From: Azorhizobium doebereinerae UFLA1-100
Lineage (GTDB): Bacteria; Pseudomonadota; Alphaproteobacteria; Rhizobiales; Xanthobacteraceae
DNA: 64,000 nucleotides
Reading direction: 5' to 3'
Assembly (NCBI RefSeq): GCF_000473085.1
Contig: NZ_AXBA01000001.1
Coordinates: 310,001-374,000 of the forward strand
Positions 50,928 to 59,255 of this stretch are shown here, piece by piece (positions within the stretch are counted from its first letter, which is position 1; each line of letters opens with the position of its first letter). Made by a program: the position numbers and the translations under genes. The notes under the pieces are model-generated. The model worked only from the letters and a program-made list of their open reading frames with translations. It made no database searches and was not told the DNA's origin.

Positions 50928-52470
50928 AGCGTCCTTGATTGCCCCTCCCCCGGCCCCGCCCAACCGCTGGACCAACCTCGGCGACCTGATCGACCGCGGC
51001 GGGGACCTCTCCCGCACCGCCCTCATCGACCTGTCCACCCCGGCGCCGCGCAGCTACACCCACGCGCAGGTGGACGGCCTCGCCAACGGCGTCGCCCGCT
51101 TCCTCACCGCGCGCGGGCTGAAGCGCGGCGACCGGGTGGCGATCCTCTCGCTCAACCGGGCGGAATATCTCATCGCCTTCTTCGGCATCATGCGCGCCGG
51201 CTTCGTCGCCGTGCCGGTCAACGTGAAGCTGCCGCAGGAGACGGTGGACTACGTGCTCGCCGACGCCGACGTGCATTTCGCCTTCGTCGACACCGGCGGG
51301 CACGCCTTCGTCGCGGGGAAGGTGCCGTTCCTGGATTTCGACGACACCACGGGGGCGGGGTTCGCCGCCACCATCAAGCCCGGGGCGTTCGAGACCGTGC
51401 CCATGGCGGTGGGCGAGATCGGGCAGATGCTCTACACCTCGGGCTCCACCGGCAAGCCCAAGGGCGTGCCGCTGTCGCACTCCGGCCAGCTCTGGGCGCT
51501 CTACATGCGTACCAACAACGGCAAGCGGCAGGAGAGCGAGCGCTACCTCATCGCCCAGCCGCTGTTCCACATGAACGGCCTGTTCTCGGCCAAGACCGCC
51601 TTCGCGCTGAACGCCTCCATCGTCATGATGCCCGGCTTCGACGTGCGGCCCTATGTGAAGGCCATCTCCGACTGGAAGGTGACGGCGCTCGGCTCGGTGC
51701 CCACCATGTTCGCCCGCATCGTCAAGGATGCGGACTATGTGCGCACCCTCGACACCACCTCGCTCAAGCGCATCATGATGGGCTCGGCGCCGGTGACGCT
51801 GGCGCTGTTCGAGCGGGTGAAGGAGCTGTTCCCCAACGCCGCCATCGCGCTGGGCTTCGGCACCACGGAGGCCGGCCCCGCCATCTTCGGCCCGCATCCG
51901 GACGGTCGCTCCACCCCGCCCGGCTCGCTCGGCTACCCGGTGCCCGGCAGCGAGGTGCGCCTCGTGGAGGGCACGCCGGACGAGGGCGTGCTGATGATGC
52001 GCAACCCCTCGCTGATGGCCGGCTACCACGGCCTGCCGGCGCAGACCGCCAAGGCGCTGCGCGACGGCTGGTACTATTCCGGCGACGTGCTGCGCAAGGA
52101 CAAGGACGGCTTCTACTATTTCGTCGGCCGCGCCGACGACATGTTCGTCTGCTCAGGCGAGAACATCTATCCGGTGGAAGTGGAGAAGATGCTGGAGCGC
52201 CATCCCGCCGTGCAGCAGGCCGCCGTGGTGCCGCTGCCGGACGAGGAGCGCGGGCAGATGCCGGTGGCCTTCATCGTGCGGCGCCCCGGCACCAGCCCCA
52301 CCTATGCGGAGATCAAGGCCTTCTCGCTGGCCAACGGCCCCGCTTACCAGCATCCCCGCCGGGTGGAGGTGGTGGACGACCTGCCCTGGGCCGGCACCAA
52401 CAAGATCGATCGCAAGGCGCTGATCGCCCGCGCCCGCGAGCTGGAAGCCTCGAGCGGGTGGAGCAAGTGA
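50914..52470 (+). CDS. acyl-CoA synthetase / AMP-dependent ligase
   Basis: A 518-residue ANL-superfamily ligase that activates a carboxylic acid with ATP and CoA. Motifs: A3 LYTSGSTGKPKGVPLSH (from about residue 173), A5-like LGFGTTEAGPAIFG, the hinge region YYSGDVLRKDKDGFYYFVGR, SGENIYPVEVE and the C-terminal catalytic Lys in AGTNKIDRKAL. The ATG at 50914 (MSVLEASLIAPPP) overlaps the ABC gene by 14 bases; the earlier frame start has no support. The substrate is presumably the imported acid or a product of it. Medium/long-chain fatty, aryl or bile-acid-like acids are all possible. Confidence 0.93.
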   Translation: MSVLEASLIAPPPAPPNRWTNLGDLIDRGGDLSRTALIDLSTPAPRSYTHAQVDGLANGVARFLTARGLKRGDRVAILSLNRAEYLIAFFGIMRAGFVAVPVNVKLPQETVDYVLADADVHFAFVDTGGHAFVAGKVPFLDFDDTTGAGFAATIKPGAFETVPMAVGEIGQMLYTSGSTGKPKGVPLSHSGQLWALYMRTNNGKRQESERYLIAQPLFHMNGLFSAKTAFALNASIVMMPGFDVRPYVKAISDWKVTALGSVPTMFARIVKDADYVRTLDTTSLKRIMMGSAPVTLALFERVKELFPNAAIALGFGTTEAGPAIFGPHPDGRSTPPGSLGYPVPGSEVRLVEGTPDEGVLMMRNPSLMAGYHGLPAQTAKALRDGWYYSGDVLRKDKDGFYYFVGRADDMFVCSGENIYPVEVEKMLERHPAVQQAAVVPLPDEERGQMPVAFIVRRPGTSPTYAEIKAFSLANGPAYQHPRRVEVVDDLPWAGTNKIDRKALIARARELEASSGWSK

Positions 52471-53291
52471 TGGCTGGCTCGGAAACCGTGGGAACGCTGA
52501 TCGCCGGCGACGTGATCGCCGGCGAGCCGCCGAAGGGCGATCTGTCGGGCAAGGTGGCGCTCGTCACCGGCGCCAGCCGGGGCATCGGCCGGGCCATCGC
52601 CGTGGCGCTGGCCGCGCGCGGCGCCCTCGTCGGCGTGCATTACAATGCCGGGGCGGACGCAGCCCAGGAGACCCTGGCGGCGGTGCGCGCCGCCGGCGGC
52701 GACGGCTTCCTCATCGCCGCCGACCTCGGCGCGCCGCAGGCCTGGGACACGCTCGCCGACGGCCTTGCCGCCGCGCTGGCGGCGCGGGGGCTGGAGCGCT
52801 TCCACATCCTCGTCAACAATGCCGGCGTGTCGCGGCGGATGCTGATCGAGGAGGTGGACGAGGCGGAGTTCGACCGCGTGCTCCAGGTCAATCTGAAGGC
52901 GCCCTTCTTCCTCATCCGGCGCCTCGCGCCGCTGCTGGCGGACGGCGGGCGGATCATCAACATCTCGTCCATGAGCACGCGCGCAGCCTTCGCCTTCTCG
53001 CCGGTCTACGCCCCCTCCAAGGCCGGGCTGGAGGCGCTGACGCGGCTGCTGGCGGTGCATTACGGGCCGCGCGGCATCACGGTCAACGCGGTGCTGCCCG
53101 GCGCCACGGCCACCGACATGAACCCGGTGTCGCGTGATCCCAAGGCGCGGGAGGCGACGGCGAAGACCGTGGCGCTCGGCCGCGTCGGCGAGCCGGAGGA
53201 CATCGCCCGCGTGGTCGCCTTCCTCGCCTCGCCCGACGGCGGCTGGGTCACCGGCCAGATGCTGGATGCCAGCGGCGGCCAGCGGCTCTGA
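52470..53291 (+). CDS. short-chain dehydrogenase/reductase (FabG-like)
   Basis: A 273-residue SDR. The Rossmann glycine motif VTGASRGIGRAIAVAL is followed by NNAGVSRR, the catalytic Ser in INISSMSTR, Tyr180/Lys184 in VYAPSKAGLEALTRLLAV, and VNAVLPGATATDM. It uses NAD(P) to oxidise or reduce a hydroxyacyl or alcohol substrate. The start overlaps the ligase stop by one base (TGATG). It is the last gene of the plus-strand cluster and ends 13 bases from the convergent Lrp gene. Confidence 0.93.
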   Translation: MAGSETVGTLIAGDVIAGEPPKGDLSGKVALVTGASRGIGRAIAVALAARGALVGVHYNAGADAAQETLAAVRAAGGDGFLIAADLGAPQAWDTLADGLAAALAARGLERFHILVNNAGVSRRMLIEEVDEAEFDRVLQVNLKAPFFLIRRLAPLLADGGRIINISSMSTRAAFAFSPVYAPSKAGLEALTRLLAVHYGPRGITVNAVLPGATATDMNPVSRDPKAREATAKTVALGRVGEPEDIARVVAFLASPDGGWVTGQMLDASGGQRL

Positions 53292-53304
53292 GACGGCGGC
53301 GGGC

Positions 53305-53772
53305 CTATTTCAGCATGTAGCTGGTGGGCACGGCGGTGGTGAACTTCATCTCCTCCATGGCGAGGGAGGACGAGAGATTGGAGAATTCCAGCCGCGAGAT
53401 CAGCCGCTTGTAGACGGCATCGTAGGTGTCGATGTCCGGCACCACGAGGCGCAGCAGATAGTCGGTCTCGCCGGTGAGGCGCCAGGCTTCCACGATCTCG
53501 GGAATGTCGGCGATCACCTTGCGGAAGGCTTCCAGCCATTCCATGGCGTGGCGCGGCGCCTTCACCGCCACGAACACGGTCAGCGGCACGTTGGCCTTGC
53601 GGCGGTCCAGCAGCGCCACCCGCTTCAGGATGACGCCGTCATCCTCCAGCTTCTTGATCCGCCGCCAGCACGGCGTGGGACTGAGCCCGACCTTTTCCGC
53701 CACGGCGGCGGCCGACATCAGGGCATCCTCCTGGAGCAGGTCGAGGATGCGGCAATCGATGGCGTCGGGCAC
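53305..53772 (-). CDS. Lrp/AsnC-family transcriptional regulator
   Basis: A 155-residue Lrp-type protein: N-terminal HTH at about 5-60 (DCRILDLLQEDALMSAAAVA, EKVGLSPTPCWRRIKKLEDD) and C-terminal RAM domain (VFVAVKAPRHAMEWLEAFRK, TGETDYLLRLVVPDIDTYDA). Such regulators sense amino acids or related acids. It is convergent with the ABC-ligase-SDR cluster and is the best local candidate for its regulator, which would fit an amino-acid-like or gamma-glutamyl substrate. Confidence 0.94.
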   Translation of the reverse strand: MPDAIDCRILDLLQEDALMSAAAVAEKVGLSPTPCWRRIKKLEDDGVILKRVALLDRRKANVPLTVFVAVKAPRHAMEWLEAFRKVIADIPEIVEAWRLTGETDYLLRLVVPDIDTYDAVYKRLISRLEFSNLSSSLAMEEMKFTTAVPTSYMLK

Positions 53773-54080
53773 GGCAAACTCCGGTAACGGCCTTTATGTA
53801 GGTTTGTTCATTGTAGCAGAATTATGGTGCCGGACAGCCATACCGCGCGATGAACCTGCACCATTTCGGAGGAAACGCAGGACGATTCAAGAAATCGCGG
53901 CCGCCACGCGCGATATCGCAGCGCCCGGAATCGCGCCCGGCGGCAGGGTCATCGCAGGCGAAGACGGGAATTAGCCTCGCCGCGCCTGGAATGTCTCTGA
54001 CGTTCCTATGCAACTTGACGTTGCCGCGACGCGCGCACTCTCCCCGCCGAGGGACAGCGGAGGCAGGACGTGCGGTCCCC
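53773..54080. other. 308-base intergenic region between lrp and otnK
   Basis: No gene supported. The left end should contain the lrp promoter (minus strand, AT-richer 53800-53830). A small dyad GCAAC-ttgac-GTTGC lies at 54010-54024. No clear terminator for otnK was recognised. Confidence 0.45.
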
Positions 54081-55379
54081 TCAGCCCGCGGGCGCGGTCG
54101 TCACGGCGGGGGTGGCCATGGCGGCGACGGCCTTGGCGAAGAAGTCCGGGCCGCCGAAATTGCCGGACTTGAGCGCCAGCAGCATGCCGGGATCGTGCGC
54201 CACGGTGCGCAGCAGCGGCACGCCGGCGGCGATCTCCGGCCCCACCTCGAAGCCCTGGATGCCGAGCCGGTCGACGCAGGCGCCCGACGTCTCGCCGCCG
54301 GCCACGATGAGCCGGCGCACCCCGGCCGCCACCAGGGCGGCGGCGAGCGCGCCGGAGGCATGCTCGATGGCGAGGCCCGAGGCGGCGCGGCCGTGGCGGG
54401 CCTGGACGGCGGCCACCTCTTCCGGCGTGCCGCTGGTGGCGATGAGCAGCGGGCCAGCCGCGAGGCGTGGCGTGGCCCAGGCCAGGGCCTCGGCCACCGC
54501 CGCGTCGGGCGTGGCGATCAGCGCCTCGGGGGCGAGGCGAAGCACCGGCATGAGGGCTTCGGCGCGGGCGATCTGCTCCAGCGTGGCGGCCGAGCAGCTT
54601 CCGGCGATGGCGGCGACGGCACCGGCGACCGGCGCGCCGGCCGCGCCGCGCGTGCCGCCGGCCCCGGCCTTGACCAGGGCGCGGGCGAGGCCCAGCCCCA
54701 GGCCCGAGGCGCCGACGCTGAGCGGCGCGTCGAGGGCGACGGTGCCGATGGTCTCCAGGTCGCGCTCGAACACCGCGTCGATGATGGCGGCGCCCTTGCC
54801 CTCCCCCGCCAGCGCGGCGAGCCGGGCGCGCACCGCCTCCGCGCCGCCGCTGACGGCGGCAAGGTCGATGAGCCCGACCGGCGCCCGCGACTGGCGGGCC
54901 AGCACGCGCATCAGGTTGGAATCCCGCATGGGATTGAGCGGGTGGTCCTTCAGCGGGCTTTCCGCCAGCGGCACGGTGCCGACGAACAGGTGGCCGAAAT
55001 AGACCGTGCGCCCGGTCTCCGGGAAGGCCGGCGTCACCAGCACCGGGCCGGCGCCGGCATCGGCGCGCAGGGCGTCCGTCACCGGGCCGATATTGCCGTC
55101 ATCGGTGGAATCGAAGGTGGAGCAGATCTTGAACAGGATGTGCCGGGCGCCCTGCCCGGCCAGCCAGTCGCGCGCGCCGCGCGCCAGCGCCACCGCCTCG
55201 GCGGCGGGGATGGAGCGGCTCTTCAGCGCCACCACCACCGCGTCCACGCCGGACACGGCGAAGCCGCCGCGCGGCACGCCGATGGTCTGCACCGTGCGCA
55301 GCCCGGCCTTGGTCAGCGTGTTGGCGAGGTCGGAGGCGCCGGTGTAATCGTCGGCGATGCAGCCGAGAACAAGGCTCAT
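54081..55379 (-). CDS. otnK: 3-oxo-tetronate kinase (four-carbon acid sugar kinase, DUF1537)
   Basis: A 432-residue member of the four-carbon acid sugar kinase family. The N-terminal motif GCIADDYTGASDLANTLTKA is diagnostic. Other marks are CSTFDSTDDGNIGPVTDAL, TPAFPETGRTVYFGHLFVG and the nucleotide-binding C-terminal GETSGACVDRLGIQGFEVGP. OtnK phosphorylates 3-oxo-tetronate at C4. It is the last gene of ltnD-otnI-otnK; with otnC across the divergent region the whole pathway to dihydroxyacetone phosphate is encoded here. Confidence 0.93.
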   Translation of the reverse strand: MSLVLGCIADDYTGASDLANTLTKAGLRTVQTIGVPRGGFAVSGVDAVVVALKSRSIPAAEAVALARGARDWLAGQGARHILFKICSTFDSTDDGNIGPVTDALRADAGAGPVLVTPAFPETGRTVYFGHLFVGTVPLAESPLKDHPLNPMRDSNLMRVLARQSRAPVGLIDLAAVSGGAEAVRARLAALAGEGKGAAIIDAVFERDLETIGTVALDAPLSVGASGLGLGLARALVKAGAGGTRGAAGAPVAGAVAAIAGSCSAATLEQIARAEALMPVLRLAPEALIATPDAAVAEALAWATPRLAAGPLLIATSGTPEEVAAVQARHGRAASGLAIEHASGALAAALVAAGVRRLIVAGGETSGACVDRLGIQGFEVGPEIAAGVPLLRTVAHDPGMLLALKSGNFGGPDFFAKAVAAMATPAVTTAPAG

Positions 55380-55403
55380 GGGACAAGGCTCACGGAACGA
55401 GGC

Positions 55404-56201
55404 TCAGGCGGAGGCCCTGATCTGGGTGGCATAGGGCCGGAACCAGCCCAGCCCCGCGCCGGTGGAGCCGCCGCGGGGATGATAGTTGCAGCCCACGAAG
55501 CCCTTGAAGCCGAGCCGCTCCAGCTTGCAGAACAGGAACGGGAAGGAGAGTTCGCCTTCCCCGTCCGGCTCGCCCCGGTCCGGCACGGCGGCGACCTGCA
55601 CATGGCCGACATGCTTGACATGGCGGCCGAGCGCCATGGCCACGTCGCCGCTCGCCAGCTGGCGCTGGTAGATGTCGAACAGCATCTTCACATTGGGCTG
55701 GCCCGCCGCCGCCACGAAACTGGCCGTGTAGCAGAAGTTGGTGAGGAAATAGCCGGGGATCTCGCGCGGATCGAGCGGCTTCAGCAGCAGGCCGATATTC
55801 TCCTGCCCCAGGCGCTCGGCGGCATGCCGCACCGCGCGGCGGAAGCTCGCCACCGCCGCCGGGTCGTCCAGCGCGGCGAGGCCCGCCATCATCACCACCT
55901 TGCCGGCGCCGATGGCCTTGGCATAGGCGAGGCCCTCCTCGACGCTGGCCTTCAGCTCGCCGTAGCGGCAGGACAGCGCCGCAAGGCCCCGGTCGCCTGC
56001 CGCCCAGTCGCCGGCCGGCAGATGCAGCATCACCGGCTGGAGGCCGTGGCGTTGCAGCCGCTCGGCCACGCGGTCGGGCCGCACGTCATAGGGAAAGTCG
56101 AACTCCACCGCCGTGAAGCCCGCGTCGGCCGCGGCGGCGAAGCGATCCAGGAAGCTCCATTCCCGGAACAGGCAATGAAGATTGGCGGCGAAGCGGGGCA
56201 T
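55404..56201 (-). CDS. otnI: 2-oxo-tetronate isomerase (hydroxypyruvate isomerase family)
   Basis: A 265-residue xylose-isomerase-like TIM barrel of the Hyi/OtnI family. From the ATG at 56201 (MPRFAANLHCLFREWSFLDR) motifs include VEFDFPYD, LHLPAGDWAAGDRG, KMLFDIYQRQLASGDVAMAL and GHVQVAAVPDRGEPDGEGEL. Metal-binding Glu/Asp/His positions are plausible in VEFDFPY, DIYQRQ and GHVQ. It interconverts 2-oxo- and 3-oxo-tetronate. It starts one base after the ltnD stop. Hydroxypyruvate isomerase is the alternative, but the neighbours favour OtnI. Confidence 0.9.
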   Translation of the reverse strand: MPRFAANLHCLFREWSFLDRFAAAADAGFTAVEFDFPYDVRPDRVAERLQRHGLQPVMLHLPAGDWAAGDRGLAALSCRYGELKASVEEGLAYAKAIGAGKVVMMAGLAALDDPAAVASFRRAVRHAAERLGQENIGLLLKPLDPREIPGYFLTNFCYTASFVAAAGQPNVKMLFDIYQRQLASGDVAMALGRHVKHVGHVQVAAVPDRGEPDGEGELSFPFLFCKLERLGFKGFVGCNYHPRGGSTGAGLGWFRPYATQIRASA

Positions 56202-56202
56202 G

Positions 56203-57147
56203 TCAGACGACCTCTTCCGGGCCGTTGGGCAGGGACACTCCCGACATGCTGGCATAAAGCCGGGCCAGTGACGAGTCGTCCTCGCGCCCCATGCCCGCGC
56301 CGGCCGCGCCGAGGTAGAGCTGGAGCGCCGCCGCCGCCAGCGGCACCGGATAGCGCGCGGTGCGCGCCATGTCCTGGATGATGCCGAGGTCCTTCACGAA
56401 GATCTCCACCGCGCTCAAGGGCCGATAATCGCCGGCCAGCACGTGGGGGATGCGGTTCTCGAACATCCAGCTGTTGCCCGCCGAGGCCGTGATGACCTCG
56501 TAGACCTTCTCCAGGTCGAGGCCTTGACGCGCCGCAAAGGTGATGGCCTCGCAGGCGGCGGCGATATGCACCCCGGCGAGCAGCTGGTTGATCATCTTGA
56601 AGGCGGCGCCGGTGCCGGCCGCGTCGCCCAAAGCGTAGAGCTTCGCGGACATGGCCTTCAGCGCCGGCCCGGCCTGGGCGAAGGCGGCGGGGCTGCCGGA
56701 GGCGAGGATGGTCAGCTCGCCCGCGGCCGCGCGCGCCGCGCCGCCGGAGATGGGCGCGTCCAGATAGAGCCGGCCGGTGGCCTCCAGCCGCGCGGCCAGC
56801 GCCCGCGCCCGCTCCGGGTCCATGGTGGCGCAGGAGATGAAGACGGCGCCGGGGGCCATCGCCTCGGCCACGCCGCCGGGGCCGAACAGCACCTGCTCGG
56901 TCTGGTCGGCATTGACCACCACGCTGACCACCGCCGCCGCGCCGCGCGCCGCGTCCGCCGGGCTGGCGGCGGGCGTGCCGCCCTTGCGCGCCAGCGCCTC
57001 CAGCGCGGTGGCGGAAAGATCGAAGCCGCGCACCGGCAGGCCGGCGGCCAGCAGCGCGCCGGCCATGCCAAGGCCCATGGCGCCGAGGCCGATGACCGCA
57101 ACGGGGGCGGCGCCGTCCGCCGGCGATGCGGTGTCCGAAGTGCCCAT
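56203..57147 (-). CDS. ltnD: L-threonate 2-dehydrogenase (beta-hydroxyacid dehydrogenase family)
   Basis: A 314-residue protein starting at the ATG at 57147. It has the family Rossmann motif VAVIGLGAMGLGMAGALLAA, the substrate motif LYLDAPISGGAARAAAGELT and the catalytic-Lys region GTGAAFKMINQLLAGVHIAA. It oxidises L-threonate to 2-oxo-tetronate with NAD. It is the first gene of the minus-strand operon, directly downstream of two LacI-type operators. The kin enzyme DtnD (D-threonate) cannot be excluded, but adjacency to otnI, which is needed only for the 2-oxo product, supports LtnD. Confidence 0.92.
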   Translation of the reverse strand: MGTSDTASPADGAAPVAVIGLGAMGLGMAGALLAAGLPVRGFDLSATALEALARKGGTPAASPADAARGAAAVVSVVVNADQTEQVLFGPGGVAEAMAPGAVFISCATMDPERARALAARLEATGRLYLDAPISGGAARAAAGELTILASGSPAAFAQAGPALKAMSAKLYALGDAAGTGAAFKMINQLLAGVHIAAACEAITFAARQGLDLEKVYEVITASAGNSWMFENRIPHVLAGDYRPLSAVEIFVKDLGIIQDMARTARYPVPLAAAALQLYLGAAGAGMGREDDSSLARLYASMSGVSLPNGPEEVV

Positions 57148-57177
57148 GTGGTGCGTCTCCCCTGCGATCCAGCCCGA

Positions 57178-57193
57178 TTGGCAGCGCTGCCAA
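57178..57193. promoter_or_regulatory. LacI-type operator 1
   Basis: TTGGCAGCGCTGCCAA is a perfect 16-base palindrome with the central CG step typical of LacI-family sites, 31 bases upstream of the ltnD start. Confidence 0.8.
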
Positions 57194-57229
57194 AGCACAC
57201 ATACCCGAGCCTGCCCCGTTTTCAACCGG

Positions 57230-57251
57230 AAATTGGCAGCGCTGCCAATTT
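57230..57251. promoter_or_regulatory. LacI-type operator 2
   Basis: The same 16-base core (TTGGCAGCGCTGCCAA) is flanked by AAA and TTT, giving a perfect 22-base palindrome. The centre lies 55 bases from operator 1, so one regulator could bind both sites and control ltnD and lacI together. Confidence 0.82.
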
Positions 57252-57326
57252 TTCTTGCGATCCCTGTGCCGAGGTGGGACAGTCGGTGCGTGACACCCGT
57301 GGGGCCGGCATCGCCCGGCCCGAGCG

Positions 57327-57390
57327 GCGCAACTGGCCGAAAAGCGCAACCGGCCCGAAAAGCGCAACTGCCCCGAGAGGCGCAACTGGA
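57327..57390 (+). repeat. 17/18-base tandem repeat before the lacI start
   Basis: GCGCAAC recurs at 57327, 57344, 57362 and 57380, within units such as GCGCAACTGGCCGAAAA. The repeat lies either in the leader or in an N-terminal extension of the LacI protein, depending on the true start. Confidence 0.7.
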
Positions 57391-57409
57391 GGCGACCCTG
57401 GACGACCGC

Positions 57410-58402
57410 GTGCTCCGCCCTTCCACCGCCACGCTGGCGGACGTGGCCGCCGCCGCCGGCGTCGGCGAGAGCACCGTGTCGCGCGTGCTGCGCAACCACG
57501 GCTCGTTCTCGCAGAAGACCCGCGAGCGCGTGCTCGCCGCCGCCACCCGGCTCGGCTACGTGCCCAACCGCATCGCCGGCACGCTGGCCTCCGCCGGCTC
57601 GCGGCTGGTGGGCATCGTCATCCCCTCTCTCGCCAACATCGTCTTCCCCGACGTGCTGCGCGGCGCCAGCCAGGCGCTGGAGGCGGAAGGCTACCAGGCG
57701 GTGATCGCGGTGAGCGAGTACGACATGGCGCGCGAGGAGGCGATGATCGCCTCCATGCTGGCCTGGCGGCCGGCGGCGCTGATGGTGGCCGGGCTGGAGC
57801 ACACCCCCGCCGCCCGCGCCCTGCTGGCGGCCAGCGGCACCCGCATCCTGGAACTGATGGACCTGGACGGCCCCTCCATCGACATCGCGGTCGGCTTCTC
57901 CAATCGCGAGGTGGGCCGCGCCAGCGCCCGCCACCTGCTGGCGCGCGGCTATCGCCGCATCGCCTATGTGGGCCACGACCTTGCCGTCGATACCCGCGCC
58001 GCCAAGCGCATCGCGGGGTTCGAGGAGGTGCTGCACGCCGCCGGCCTCGCCCTGGTCGACCGCGAGACCATCCCCACCGCCTCCTCCATCGAGGCCGGAC
58101 AGGCCGGGCTGGAGCGGGTGCTGGCCCGCGCGCCGCGCCTCGACGCGGTGTATTTCTCCAATGACGACATGGCCTTCGGCGGCTATTTCCTGTGCATGAC
58201 GCGGGGCATCTCCATCCCCGGCGACCTCGCCATCTTCGGCTATAACGGCCTTGCCATCGGCCGCGTGCTGCCGCAGCCTCTGTCCACCGTGCGCACGCCG
58301 CGGGTGGAGATCGGCGCCACCGCCGCCCGCCTCGCCACGGAGAACGCCCCCGCCCAGCGGGTGGACCTCGGCTTCGAGCTGGTGCCCGGCGGCACCGCCT
58401 GA
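57410..58402 (+). CDS. LacI-family repressor of the threonate genes
   Basis: About 330 residues from the GTG at 57410. The HTH ATLADVAAAAGVGESTVSRV is followed by the hinge LGYVPNRIAGTLAS and a periplasmic-binding-protein-like domain (SRLVGIVIPSLANIVFPDVL, AIFGYNGLAIGRVLPQPLST). The start is uncertain: GTG 57410 gives the usual short lead before the HTH but has a distant GGAGG (57388); GTG 57290 or 57299 would add about 40 residues encoded by the tandem repeat. It is divergent from ltnD across two matching operators, so it very probably represses both units and is released by a tetronate intermediate. otnC follows after 87 bases. Confidence 0.88.
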   Translation: MLRPSTATLADVAAAAGVGESTVSRVLRNHGSFSQKTRERVLAAATRLGYVPNRIAGTLASAGSRLVGIVIPSLANIVFPDVLRGASQALEAEGYQAVIAVSEYDMAREEAMIASMLAWRPAALMVAGLEHTPAARALLAASGTRILELMDLDGPSIDIAVGFSNREVGRASARHLLARGYRRIAYVGHDLAVDTRAAKRIAGFEEVLHAAGLALVDRETIPTASSIEAGQAGLERVLARAPRLDAVYFSNDDMAFGGYFLCMTRGISIPGDLAIFGYNGLAIGRVLPQPLSTVRTPRVEIGATAARLATENAPAQRVDLGFELVPGGTA

Positions 58403-58489
58403 GGCACCTGCCGACGTGAACGCCCGCTGCCAACACGAGCGCCCGCCACCGACACGAGCGCCGCCGCACCACGAGAGGGACCGAACGCC

Positions 58490-59245
58490 ATGAGCCCCAC
58501 CGATGCCGCCGAGACCCGGCTGCGCGAGGACATCTGCCGCTTCGCCCGTTCGCTGTTCGAGCGCGGGCTGACCCCCGGCTCATCGGGCAACATCTCGGTG
58601 CGGCTGGAGGACGGCGGCTGGCTGGTGACGCCCACCAACGCCTCGCTGGGCCATCTCGACCCCGCCCGCCTGGCGCGGCTGGATGCCGCCGGCGCGCTCC
58701 TCTCCGGCGATCCGCCCACCAAGGAGATCCCGCTGCATGCCGCGCTCTACGAGACGCGCGGCGCGGCCCGCGCGGTGGTGCACCTGCACTCCACCCACGC
58801 GGTGGCGCTCACCCTGCTGCCGGAGATCGACCCGCGCGCCGCCCTGCCGCCGCTCACCCCCTATTATCTGATGCGCGCCGGCCAGACCGCGCTCGTGCCC
58901 TATTACCGGCCCGGCGACCCGGCGGTGGCGGACGCCATCAAGGGCCTGGCGGGGAAATACAGCTCCGTCCTGCTCTCCAACCACGGCCCGGTGGTGGCCG
59001 GCGACAGCCTGGAGGCGGCGGTGTTCGCCATGGAGGAGCTGGAGGAGACGGCCAAGCTCTATCTCCTCACCCGCAACCTGAACCCGCGCGCCCTCACCAG
59101 GGCGCAGGTGGACGACCTCGTCGCCACCTTCAAGTGCGAGATCGCCGACCCGGAGGCGCTGGAGGCGCAGTGCCGCGCGCCGGACTGCCCGGCGCACGGC
59201 TTCGGCTTCCTCGGCGGCCTCAAGCGCGAGCCCGCCGAGGACTGA
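58490..59245 (+). CDS. otnC: 3-oxo-tetronate 4-phosphate decarboxylase (class II aldolase family)
   Basis: A 251-residue class II aldolase/adducin-fold enzyme. GLTPGSSGNISVRLEDGGWL, PTKEIPLHAALYETR and the zinc site HLHSTHAVALT plus SNHGPVVAG are all present. OtnC decarboxylates 3-oxo-tetronate 4-phosphate to dihydroxyacetone phosphate. L-fuculose-phosphate aldolase is the generic alternative, but ltnD, otnI and otnK next door settle the role. It is probably transcribed with lacI and ends 10 bases from the convergent aldo/keto reductase gene. Confidence 0.92.
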   Translation: MSPTDAAETRLREDICRFARSLFERGLTPGSSGNISVRLEDGGWLVTPTNASLGHLDPARLARLDAAGALLSGDPPTKEIPLHAALYETRGAARAVVHLHSTHAVALTLLPEIDPRAALPPLTPYYLMRAGQTALVPYYRPGDPAVADAIKGLAGKYSSVLLSNHGPVVAGDSLEAAVFAMEELEETAKLYLLTRNLNPRALTRAQVDDLVATFKCEIADPEALEAQCRAPDCPAHGFGFLGGLKREPAED

Positions 59246-59255
59246 ACCGCTCCCC

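Noticed and set aside
57327-57390. Possible CRISPR-like or integron repeat
   Set aside because: Units are 17-18 bases, directly adjacent with no spacers, and no cas or integrase gene is present.
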